From SFWF01 sp045591645 (GTDB lineage Bacteria; Bacillota; Clostridia; Oscillospirales; Acutalibacteraceae), in contig JAZNTG010000078.1 of NCBI GenBank assembly GCA_045591645.1, positions 1 to 14,537 of the forward strand: DNA of 14,537 bases, in the 5' to 3' direction. A program made the position numbers and the translations under genes. Of the stretch, positions 1 through 4,893 are shown one piece after another; positions within the stretch are counted from its first letter, which is position 1; each line of letters opens with the position of its first letter. Under the pieces are notes generated by a model, which saw only the letters and a list, made by a program, of their open reading frames with translations, made no database searches and was not told the DNA's origin.

Positions 1-15
1 AGTTTTATACATAGT

Positions 16-44
16 AAAAGCGAGGGGATTTCCGCTCGCTTTTT
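16..44 (+). terminator. Intrinsic terminator hairpin at the left edge
   Basis: AGCGAG (19-24) pairs with CTCGCT (35-40). Flanking A and T runs extend the stem, and TTTT (41-44) follows on the + strand. It could end a plus-strand gene lying left of the window. The A run on the other side lets it also act on minus-strand transcripts that escape the hairpin at 64-87. Confidence 0.65.
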
Positions 45-60
45 ATTAATGAATTCTATG

Positions 61-87
61 AAAAGCGGAGATATTTCTATCTCCGCT
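61..87 (-). terminator. Intrinsic terminator ending the HEPN/RNA module
   Basis: A perfect 10-bp stem, AGCGGAGATA (64-73) with TATCTCCGCT (78-87), closes a 4-base loop. On the minus strand it is followed by TTTT and then C (63-60). It lies downstream of the HEPN gene and immediately after the second RNA motif copy, so it probably sets the 3' end of that RNA. Confidence 0.7.
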
Positions 88-137
88 AACAGACCGCCCA
101 CAGTATTGCGCTAATACAAGCTCGTGGGAGAAGTCAA
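61..137 (-). ncRNA. Structured RNA motif, downstream copy (candidate AbiF-type RNA)
   Basis: Read on the minus strand it starts ACTTCTCCC (134-126). It forms an outer stem CCCAC/GTGGG (128-124 with 101-97) and an inner stem GTATT/AATAC (117-113 with 107-103), then GGGCG, TCTGTT, then the terminator hairpin at 64-87. The single-stranded flanks ACTTCTCCC and GGGCG-N-TCTGTT are the same as in the copy upstream of the HEPN gene, while both stems differ in sequence but keep pairing. That is the pattern of a real RNA fold. A possible -10, TACAAT (148-143 on the minus strand), sits 9 bases before the motif, like the spacing in the other copy, but no good -35 is seen. It may therefore be made by its own weak promoter or cut from the HEPN mRNA. 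Length about 75 nt. The identity with the known AbiF-associated RNA is inference. Confidence 0.6.
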
Positions 138-168
138 TATTTATTGTATGTAATTATAAAAGTAAATA

Positions 169-1050
169 TTACAGTATATCTTTCCAATTATCACAAAAAC
201 CATAGTGCTTTAAATCTACAAAAGGATATTTTTTATTTAATTCAATAATTTCCTTTTTCAAACAAGAAAATTCATTTGGTTTGAGAAGTCTTCGAGCAAT
301 TAAGATAAATCCAAACAAATGAGAATTGTCTTTTGTTCCATCTGACATTTCGCGCAACAGCGAAAAATCCTTCTTGTTAAGCGAAGGCTTGCGTTCAAAT
401 AGACGATTATATAGTCGGCTGCCGTGGGCACAAAGATTTCTGATAATTGTCATACTATGCATGAATTTGCCCAAAAGTTCGGGACCGCGATTAAAATTAA
501 GTCCCATAGCGTTTGCGACAGCAATTTTGATATTGTGCTCTGATATAGAATATAAACAGGAAATGTCCGATATCGTGAGCAGTTCTATGTATGCCCATAA
601 AGGGATGTCTTGGTCTAAATCGTCAAGAAAGTGCTTCAAATAGGCTTCATAGGCGTGGCGGCGTTCTTTTTGGTCTTCTGCTTTTGCGATAATTCGTTCA
701 TATTCATTATCATTGGAAAAATAAGCGGAAGTTCTGTAGCCAAGTGGACCATGTACTTTTGTAAATTCGTAAGAATATATAGATTTAAAGGTTACTTCTA
801 TTTTGTTAATGTAGTTTAACAAAATATGACGCATATTATGGTCGAATTCATATATATCAATAATGTTTTGGAAATTTGTTGATGGGAAGAACTTATCATG
901 AGAACGCAAAGTCAGAGAATAACCGCTAACTCGATAGTAGTTGTTTCTGATTAAAAAATCTTTTGCTTCTTTCTCATTTGGAATAGAAAGTCCTCGTGAT
1001 TTTAAAATGGTTATTTGTTGTTCGATGGTAGAAAAGTCTTTAACAGCCAT
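169..1050 (-). CDS. AbiF/AbiD-like (Abi_2 family) HEPN ribonuclease, probable toxin of an abortive-infection system
   Basis: The 293-residue protein has the family layout of Abi_2 proteins (COG4823): an N-terminal QQITILKSRGL segment (10-21), the RNNYYRVSGY block (35-44), a YEFD/MRHILL helix region (67-78), PLWAYIELLTISD (150-162), and the HEPN motif R204-N-L-C-A-H209 followed by GSRLYNR. R-x4-H is the catalytic signature of HEPN RNases. The family is known from phage-abortive infection, and AbiF proteins are reported to pair with a non-coding RNA and to be related to the ancestors of Cas13 (recalled literature). The start at 1050 is chosen because AAGGGG (1062-1057) lies 6 bases upstream. 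A longer reading from 1089 would run through the RNA motif and has no ribosome site. Only one R-x4-H motif is seen, so it would act as a dimer. There is no signal peptide or membrane segment, so it should be cytoplasmic. It lies in AT-rich DNA, unlike the operon to the right. Family call is firm; the toxin role is inference. Confidence 0.88.
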   Translation of the reverse strand: MAVKDFSTIEQQITILKSRGLSIPNEKEAKDFLIRNNYYRVSGYSLTLRSHDKFFPSTNFQNIIDIYEFDHNMRHILLNYINKIEVTFKSIYSYEFTKVHGPLGYRTSAYFSNDNEYERIIAKAEDQKERRHAYEAYLKHFLDDLDQDIPLWAYIELLTISDISCLYSISEHNIKIAVANAMGLNFNRGPELLGKFMHSMTIIRNLCAHGSRLYNRLFERKPSLNKKDFSLLREMSDGTKDNSHLFGFILIARRLLKPNEFSCLKKEIIELNKKYPFVDLKHYGFCDNWKDIL

Positions 1051-1056
1051 AAATAT

Positions 1057-1062
1057 CCCCTT
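1057..1062 (-). promoter_or_regulatory. Ribosome binding site deciding the HEPN gene start
   Basis: AAGGGG on the minus strand, 6 bases before the ATG at 1050. It fixes the start inside the longer open frame and comes directly after the RNA motif. GGGGA of this site is complementary to TCCCC in the pyrimidine tract at the 5' end of the upstream RNA copy (1124-1120), so the RNA could cover it. Confidence 0.7.
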
Positions 1063-1130
1063 AAAACAGAACGCCCCCCAAGTGTGCATACATCCTATGA
1101 TGAGGATATAGAGGCATGGGGGGAGAAGTT
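1062..1130 (-). ncRNA. Structured RNA motif, upstream copy (candidate AbiF-type RNA antitoxin)
   Basis: Minus-strand RNA predicted to start near A1130, seven bases after a consensus -10. It reads ACTTCT, then an outer stem CCCCCCA/TGGGGGG (1123-1117 with 1080-1074), an inner hairpin ATCCT-CATCAT-AGGAT (1107-1103 with 1096-1092), then CG-TTCTG-TTTT (1073-1063). A strong stem followed by a T-rich tail looks like a weak terminator, so the RNA may end before the HEPN ribosome site, with read-through making toxin mRNA. The copy at 61-137 has the same flanking sequences and the same nested stems with different bases. No open frame explains it. Assignment to the AbiF-associated RNA class is by context and was not tested against a covariance model. 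Confidence 0.72.
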
Positions 1131-1136
1131 AGTTAT

Positions 1137-1165
1137 ATTATACACTTAAAATTTAGATTTGTCAA
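1137..1165 (-). promoter_or_regulatory. Consensus sigma-A promoter of the RNA-HEPN module
   Basis: On the minus strand TTGACA (1165-1160), a 17-base spacer, and TATAAT (1142-1137): both hexamers match consensus exactly. The start would fall at about 1130, the first base of the RNA motif. The 11-base palindrome TGTCAATGACA (1160-1170) overlaps the -35 and could be an operator. Confidence 0.88.
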
Positions 1166-1176
1166 TGACAAGTTGA

Positions 1177-1218
1177 TGAAAACAAATATATATTATAAAT
1201 AATATATATTTGTTTTCA
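1177..1218. repeat. Perfect 20-bp AT-rich inverted repeat with a 2-base centre
   Basis: 1177-1196 is the exact reverse complement of 1199-1218, separated only by AA. It lies between the end of the 227-residue gene and the RNA/HEPN promoter, 11 bases upstream of the -35. It could be a cruciform-forming operator, an UP-like AT-rich element, or a factor-independent stop for transcription from the right. The sequence cannot decide between these. Confidence 0.75.
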
Positions 1219-1235
1219 AAGTCAATTTTGAACGG

Positions 1236-1260
1236 AAGCGGAGTTAATTTCACTCCGCTT
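1236..1260 (-). terminator. Hairpin overlapping the stop of the 227-residue gene
   Basis: AAGCGGAGT (1236-1244) pairs perfectly over 9 bp with ACTCCGCTT (1252-1260) around a 7-base loop. On the minus strand it follows the stop codon directly but lacks a T run, so termination would be weak or would depend on the AT-rich palindrome beyond it. It resembles the hairpin at 64-87 in sequence. Confidence 0.45.
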
Positions 1261-1943
1261 TAAATATCTCCATATGAATTGTCTATTAAACTTGTTTTGC
1301 CGAAAAAGTTTTCGTCAGGAAAATGTGTTTCTCGCCATTTAGGGTTATATTTATTTGCATATTTCGAAAAGCTCCACGCTTTTTCGCTTACAGAGCCTTT
1401 GCTCATATGCATTCTTTGTGCAAAATTGTAATTTGCATAATATAAGACAAAAAACGAGAGAGTATCGGCAAATTGATTATATTCGTCTAAAATGTAAAGT
1501 TTGTGAGTATATTTATAATCATTTACCGAAAGATAGGTTTCTACCAAAGCAATTTGAGTATCGCCTTGATATATTGAAACATAGTCAAAAGACCCACGGG
1601 ATAGACAATAGCAGTGAAAGATTTCTCCGCTGTCTAAAGCAATGACATAAAAGCTTTTCAAGAAGCCGTGTTTTGAAAACACAATACTTCCATAAATGTT
1701 GTCGTTTTTATAAAGGTGGAAAACCCTTGTTAGATTTGCTTCTCCGAAAAGATAACGCAAAGGAATATAGTTAACCCATTTTGAAATGTTATAGATGCCT
1801 TTTATTGTGGTATCTTTGTTTGACATTGTTATAGATTGCAAGCGACTGACACTTCCTGCATCGCCGCTGTAATAAAAGCTTTCACTTTCAATATCGTAGG
1901 ATTGTTTAATGTTTGATGCAGTTTGAGAAATTTTTATAATCAT
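1260..1943 (-). CDS. Unrecognised 227-residue protein, beta-rich
   Basis: I do not recognise a family with confidence. The protein starts MIIKISQTASNIKQSYDI and is dense in alternating aromatic and polar residues (for example FYYSGDAGS near 23-31, YVIALDSGEIFHCY near 99-112, and FFVLYYANYNF near 164-174), suggesting beta strands. A tubby/LURP-one-like barrel is a loose guess only. There is no signal peptide, membrane helix or obvious catalytic motif. The ATG at 1943 is chosen over the adjacent TTG at 1946; AAAGGCGGTGA lies just upstream. It runs in the same direction as the HEPN gene but has its own promoter, and the module promoter at 1137-1165 separates the two. Codon use is AT-rich like the HEPN gene, which suggests a shared accessory origin. 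Confidence 0.7.
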   Translation of the reverse strand: MIIKISQTASNIKQSYDIESESFYYSGDAGSVSRLQSITMSNKDTTIKGIYNISKWVNYIPLRYLFGEANLTRVFHLYKNDNIYGSIVFSKHGFLKSFYVIALDSGEIFHCYCLSRGSFDYVSIYQGDTQIALVETYLSVNDYKYTHKLYILDEYNQFADTLSFFVLYYANYNFAQRMHMSKGSVSEKAWSFSKYANKYNPKWRETHFPDENFFGKTSLIDNSYGDI

Positions 1944-1963
1944 CAAATCACCGCCTTTGATTT

Positions 1964-1992
1964 ATTATATCACAATCAATTCAAAAAGTAAA
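1964..1992 (-). promoter_or_regulatory. Sigma-A promoter with extended -10 for the 227-residue gene
   Basis: Minus strand: TTTACT (1992-1987), 17-base spacer, TGA plus TATAAT (1969-1964). The TGn extension makes up for the imperfect -35. The start would be about 14 bases before the coding ATG, leaving room for the GGCGG-type ribosome site. Confidence 0.65.
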
Positions 1993-2000
1993 TTACGGCA

Positions 2001-2029
2001 GTATAAATTCCCTTTAATCACAAATACTA
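2001..2029 (+). promoter_or_regulatory. Sigma-G-like promoter of spoVT
   Basis: GTATA (2001-2005), a 17-base spacer and AATACTA (2023-2029) resemble the forespore sigma-G pattern (G-A/C/T-ATA and CAT-n-n-TA); only the first base of the -10 departs. spoVT is sigma-G dependent in Bacillus subtilis. The start would lie about 25 bases before the coding region. Confidence 0.4.
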
Positions 2030-2062
2030 ACATCACGATTTGAAATTAAAGGAGATTTATAT

Positions 2063-2602
2063 ATGAAAGCAACAGGGATTGTTAGAAGAATCGACGACCT
2101 TGGTCGTGTGGTTATACCGAAAGAAATTAGAAGGACTATGAGAATCCGCGAGGGCGACCCGCTGGAAATATACACAGGTACGGGAGGGGAGGTCGTGTTT
2201 CGCAAGTATTCGCCTATTGGGGAGCTTGCAGATATTTCGGCGCAGTATGCTGAGGCGGCGGCGACTGCAACCAAGCTTGGCATTGTAATTACCGACCGCG
2301 ACCACTGCGTTTCTGCCGCAGGTGTTTCCAAAAAGGACATAATTGACCGCGAGATCTCGCCCGAGCTTGAGCGTCTTATGGAAAATCGCCAGCCATATGT
2401 ATACGAGGATGGAGCATCAAAGCTTCCTGTTATAACCGATCAGCCTCATAGCATTTTAGCCGCCTACCCAATCATCTCGTCGGGAGACCTTTGCGGCAGC
2501 GTTTTGCTGGTGCCTTCATCATCCGAGACCGAGGCGGCGGAGCCTGATCTTAATTTAGCCCGCGTTGCTGCAACGTTTTTAGGCAGACAGCTTGAAGATT
2601 AA
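2063..2602 (+). CDS. spoVT: Stage V sporulation protein T, AbrB-family forespore transcription regulator
   Basis: 179 residues, almost the same length as the Bacillus protein (178). The N-terminal AbrB/MazE swapped-hairpin DNA-binding domain is clear: MKATGIVRRIDDLGRVVIPKEIRR (1-24) with the R-R-I-D-x-L-G-R-V-V-I-P-K-E-I-R signature and EGDPLEIY. The C-terminal half (from about 57) is a GAF-like sensor domain. In Bacillus SpoVT tunes sigma-G genes in the forespore, and it acts as a tetramer. AAAGGAG (2049-2055) gives a clear ribosome site. It sits alone, between a divergent accessory gene and the rimP operon promoter that starts right after its stop. The full-length gene is the best evidence that this organism makes spores. 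Confidence 0.95.
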   Translation: MKATGIVRRIDDLGRVVIPKEIRRTMRIREGDPLEIYTGTGGEVVFRKYSPIGELADISAQYAEAAATATKLGIVITDRDHCVSAAGVSKKDIIDREISPELERLMENRQPYVYEDGASKLPVITDQPHSILAAYPIISSGDLCGSVLLVPSSSETEAAEPDLNLARVAATFLGRQLED

Positions 2603-2605
2603 TGC

Positions 2606-2634
2606 TTGACATTTTGATATATATAATGTATACT
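2606..2634 (+). promoter_or_regulatory. Sigma-A promoter of the rimP-nusA-infB operon
   Basis: TTGACA (2606-2611), 17 bases, TATACT (2629-2634), starting 4 bases after the spoVT stop. The start would be near 2641, giving a leader of about 70 bases. The nearer TATAAT at 2622-2627 is only 10 bases from the -35 and is not used in this reading. Confidence 0.82.
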
Positions 2635-2660
2635 TTCACTGTAAGATAGTGGACTTTAAG

Positions 2661-2690
2661 GAGAGTGGGGCGACCCGCTCTTCAGTTTTT
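2661..2690 (+). promoter_or_regulatory. Terminator-like leader hairpin ahead of rimP (possible attenuator)
   Basis: AGAGTGGG (2662-2669) pairs with CCCGCTCT (2674-2681), with one G-U pair, around a GCGA tetraloop of the GNRA type. It is followed by TTTTT (2686-2690). This is terminator-shaped and lies between promoter and first gene, so it could attenuate the operon, possibly through NusA, which the operon encodes. No alternative antiterminator pairing was found by eye. Confidence 0.6.
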
Positions 2691-2711
2691 GTGTAAAGGT
2701 TGTGTTGCTAA

Positions 2712-3173
2712 ATGGCTTCACCTATAGCCGAGAAGGTCTTTGCGCTGATCAAAGATACTGTAGAAGCGCAGGGAGTATCGCTTTGGGATGTAAAATATGT
2801 CAAGGAGGGAGCTTCGTATTATTTAAGGGTAATACTTGACAGCGACGAGGGTATATCTATAGATGATTGCACCAATGTGCACCACGCGATAGATCCTGTG
2901 CTTGATGAGGCAGATCCTATACGGGACTCTTATTATTTAGAGGTCTGTTCACCCGGACTCGAGCGTGAGCTGTCCCGTCCCGAGCACTTTGAAAAATACA
3001 AGGGCGAAGCGGTAAAGCTTAAGCTTTACAAGGCACAAAACGGCTCGAAGGAGCTGTGCGGAAGACTCATTTCCTTCGACGGAAAAGAAATTGTAATTGA
3101 AGCGGCAGAGGAAACGGTTGCTCTCGAAAAAGCTGCGTTTTCGTCTGTAAGGCTTGACGATATGGATATTTAA
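2712..3173 (+). CDS. rimP: Ribosome maturation factor RimP
   Basis: 153 residues, the usual length. RimP helps assemble the 30S subunit, before S12 and the central pseudoknot. The N-terminal domain has the family run Y-x-L-R-V-I-L-D-S-D-x-G-I-S-I-D-D-C (37-54), then H-x-A-I-D-P-V-L-D (58-66), and the hallmark YLEVCSPGLERELSRPEHF (75-93). The C-terminal part (about 94-153) is the SH3-like domain. It is the first gene of the operon and lies 20 bases before nusA, the standard bacterial pairing. The ribosome site is weak (AAAGG at 2695-2699, 12 bases away), which fits low expression compared with infB. Confidence 0.96.
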   Translation: MASPIAEKVFALIKDTVEAQGVSLWDVKYVKEGASYYLRVILDSDEGISIDDCTNVHHAIDPVLDEADPIRDSYYLEVCSPGLERELSRPEHFEKYKGEAVKLKLYKAQNGSKELCGRLISFDGKEIVIEAAEETVALEKAAFSSVRLDDMDI

Positions 3174-3193
3174 ATTGGAGGTATAACGGAAAA

Positions 3194-4273
3194 ATGGCTA
3201 AGACAAAATCAACAAAAACACAGAATAAGGAATTCTTTGAAGCTCTGAATTTTATGGAGCAGGAGAAGGGTATTCCCGCACAGTACATCGCTGAGAAGAT
3301 ATCCTCGGCTATTGTGGTAGCGCTCCGTAAGGACTACGGCACTACAGAAAACATAATTTGCACTATCGACTGCGAAAATCAGATATTTAAGGTAGTTCTC
3401 AGAAAGGATATCGTCGAGGAGGTCGAGGATCCGAGAGTACAGATACTCCGTGACGAGGCAAAGGCTCAATACAAGGCAAAGGCGACCGATGAATTTGTCG
3501 AGATAGAGATGGATACCCGTCAGTTTGGCAGAATTGTTGCTCAGACGGCAAAGCACGTTATTCGTCAGGGCATTCGCGATGTAGAGCGCAGTCAGTCACT
3601 TTCTGAGTTCCAGTCGCATAATCGTGAGCTGCTTACCGCAGTTGTTGAGCGTATTGACCCTAAGACAGGAAATGCAGCAGTTACGATAGGCAAGAGCGAG
3701 GCAACTCTTCCCAAGCTCGAGCAGGTCCCCGGTGAGGAGCTTCATGAGGGCGATCACATAAAGGTATATGTGGTAGATGTTAAAGACACGGAAAAGGGTC
3801 CAAGGGTTATGCTCTCTCGTACACATCCGGGTCTTGTAAAGAGACTTTTCGAGACCGAGGTTCCCGAAATATTTGACGGAACAATCGAGATAAAGAGCGT
3901 TTCCCGTCAGGCAGGCTCAAGAACCAAGCTTGCAGTATGGTCGGCTAATCCCGAGATCGATGCTGTCGGTGCTTGTATAGGCCTTCGCGGTGCCAGAGTA
4001 AATACAATAGTTGAAGAGCTTGCAGGCGAGAAGATAGATATCGTGAAATACTCAGACGATCCTGCAGCTTTTATCAGCGAGGCGCTATCGCCCTCCAAGG
4101 TACTCTCGGTTGAAATAATCTCCGAGGAGCCCAAGGTCTGCAAGGTTACGGTTCCCGATTCACAGTTGTCGCTTGCTATCGGCAACAAGGGACAGAATGT
4201 CCGTCTTGCCGCTAAGCTCACAGGCTGGAAGATAGATATCCACCCCGAGAGCGGCTTCTACGGCGAGGAATAA
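3194..4273 (+). CDS. nusA: Transcription termination/antitermination factor NusA
   Basis: 359 residues, the short Firmicutes form without C-terminal acidic repeats. NusA binds RNA polymerase and RNA and modulates pausing, termination and rRNA antitermination. Visible parts are an N-terminal RNAP-binding domain (about 10-130, ending in the AKHVIRQGIRDVER stretch), an S1 domain (about 140-210, IGKSEATLPKLEQVPGE), KH1 with G263-L-R-G266 and KH2 with G330-N-K-G333 and NVRLAAKLTGWKIDI. TTGGAGG precedes the ATG. It follows rimP and precedes ylxR as in most Firmicutes. Autoregulation through the leader hairpin at 2661-2690 is possible but only inferred. Confidence 0.97.
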   Translation: MAKTKSTKTQNKEFFEALNFMEQEKGIPAQYIAEKISSAIVVALRKDYGTTENIICTIDCENQIFKVVLRKDIVEEVEDPRVQILRDEAKAQYKAKATDEFVEIEMDTRQFGRIVAQTAKHVIRQGIRDVERSQSLSEFQSHNRELLTAVVERIDPKTGNAAVTIGKSEATLPKLEQVPGEELHEGDHIKVYVVDVKDTEKGPRVMLSRTHPGLVKRLFETEVPEIFDGTIEIKSVSRQAGSRTKLAVWSANPEIDAVGACIGLRGARVNTIVEELAGEKIDIVKYSDDPAAFISEALSPSKVLSVEIISEEPKVCKVTVPDSQLSLAIGNKGQNVRLAAKLTGWKIDIHPESGFYGEE

Positions 4274-4303
4274 TATTAAAGCCAAAATGAGGAGGCCCGC
4301 ACT

Positions 4304-4564
4304 GTGAAAGCAAAAAAAATACCCACCCGTATGTGTACGGGCTGCGGAGAAATGAAAGCAAAATCCGAGCTTGTGAGGCTTGTACGCTCACCCGAGGGTG
4401 AAATTTCTCTCGACCTGACGGGTAGAAAAAACGGCAGAGGCTCATATATTTGTAAAAGCACTGACTGTTTTGACAAGGCTTTAAGGAAAAAGGCTTTTGA
4501 ACGCGCCTTTGGTGTTAAGCTCTCAGAAGAGCTGGCAAACAGTATCAGGGAGGAGATAAAGTGA
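4304..4564 (+). CDS. rnpM: YlxR/RnpM family RNA-binding protein (RNase P modulator)
   Basis: 86 residues (DUF448). The family marks are R9-M-C11-T-G-C14-G-E-M-K and G44-R-G-S-Y-I-C50. RnpM (formerly YlxR) binds the RNA part of RNase P and lowers its activity in B. subtilis; this is recalled knowledge. It starts at GTG (4304), with GAGGAGG (4289-4295) about 8 bases upstream. The stop overlaps the GTG of the next gene (GTGA at 4561-4564), pointing to coupled translation. Confidence 0.92.
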   Translation: MKAKKIPTRMCTGCGEMKAKSELVRLVRSPEGEISLDLTGRKNGRGSYICKSTDCFDKALRKKAFERAFGVKLSEELANSIREEIK

Positions 4565-4893
4565 TAGAAAAAACACTGAACCTGATGCAGTTTGCGGCAA
4601 AGGCAGGCCGTCTTTCCTACGGCACCCACGCGACAGAGTGGGCTATAGAGTCGGGTAAGGCAAGACTTGTCTGTGTTGCGAACGATATTTCTGCCAAAAG
4701 CGTAAAAGAACTGAAATTCAGGGCCTCGAAAACAGGCATTACAGTTTTGGTGCTGGAAAATACAAATACCGAAAAGCTGTCACAGGCACTCGGTAAAAAG
4801 TGCGGGATAATCGCCGTTAACGATGAATCATTTTCGAAGGCTATCATAGAGAAATCAGATTTAGGAGGAACTGCCCATGATGGAAAAATATAA
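4561..4893 (+). CDS. ylxQ: L7Ae/L30e-family RNA-binding protein YlxQ
   Basis: 110 residues of the L7Ae/L30e/S12e/Gadd45 fold that binds kink-turn RNA. The N-terminal L-M-Q-F-A-A-K-A-G-R-L-S-Y-G stretch and the S-G-K-A-R-L-V-C-V-A-N-D core (31-42) match YlxQ proteins. It begins with GTG inside the ylxR stop and ends 17 bases inside infB, so it sits within a translationally linked chain. Its exact partner RNA is not known from the sequence. Confidence 0.88.
   Translation: MIEKTLNLMQFAAKAGRLSYGTHATEWAIESGKARLVCVANDISAKSVKELKFRASKTGITVLVLENTNTEKLSQALGKKCGIIAVNDESFSKAIIEKSDLGGTAHDGKI

Noticed and set aside
1051..1089. Thirteen extra codons at the start of the HEPN gene (reading from 1089)
   Set aside because: They lie inside the RNA motif, have no ribosome site, and the ATG at 1050 follows AAGGGG at good distance.
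61..1165. CRISPR array or Cas13 locus
   Set aside because: Only two copies of the motif occur, on either side of the gene, with no regular spacers. The protein is far too short for Cas13 and has one HEPN motif.
2622..2627. TATAAT as the -10 of the rimP promoter
   Set aside because: It is only 10 bases from TTGACA; TATACT at 2629-2634 gives the proper 17-base spacing.
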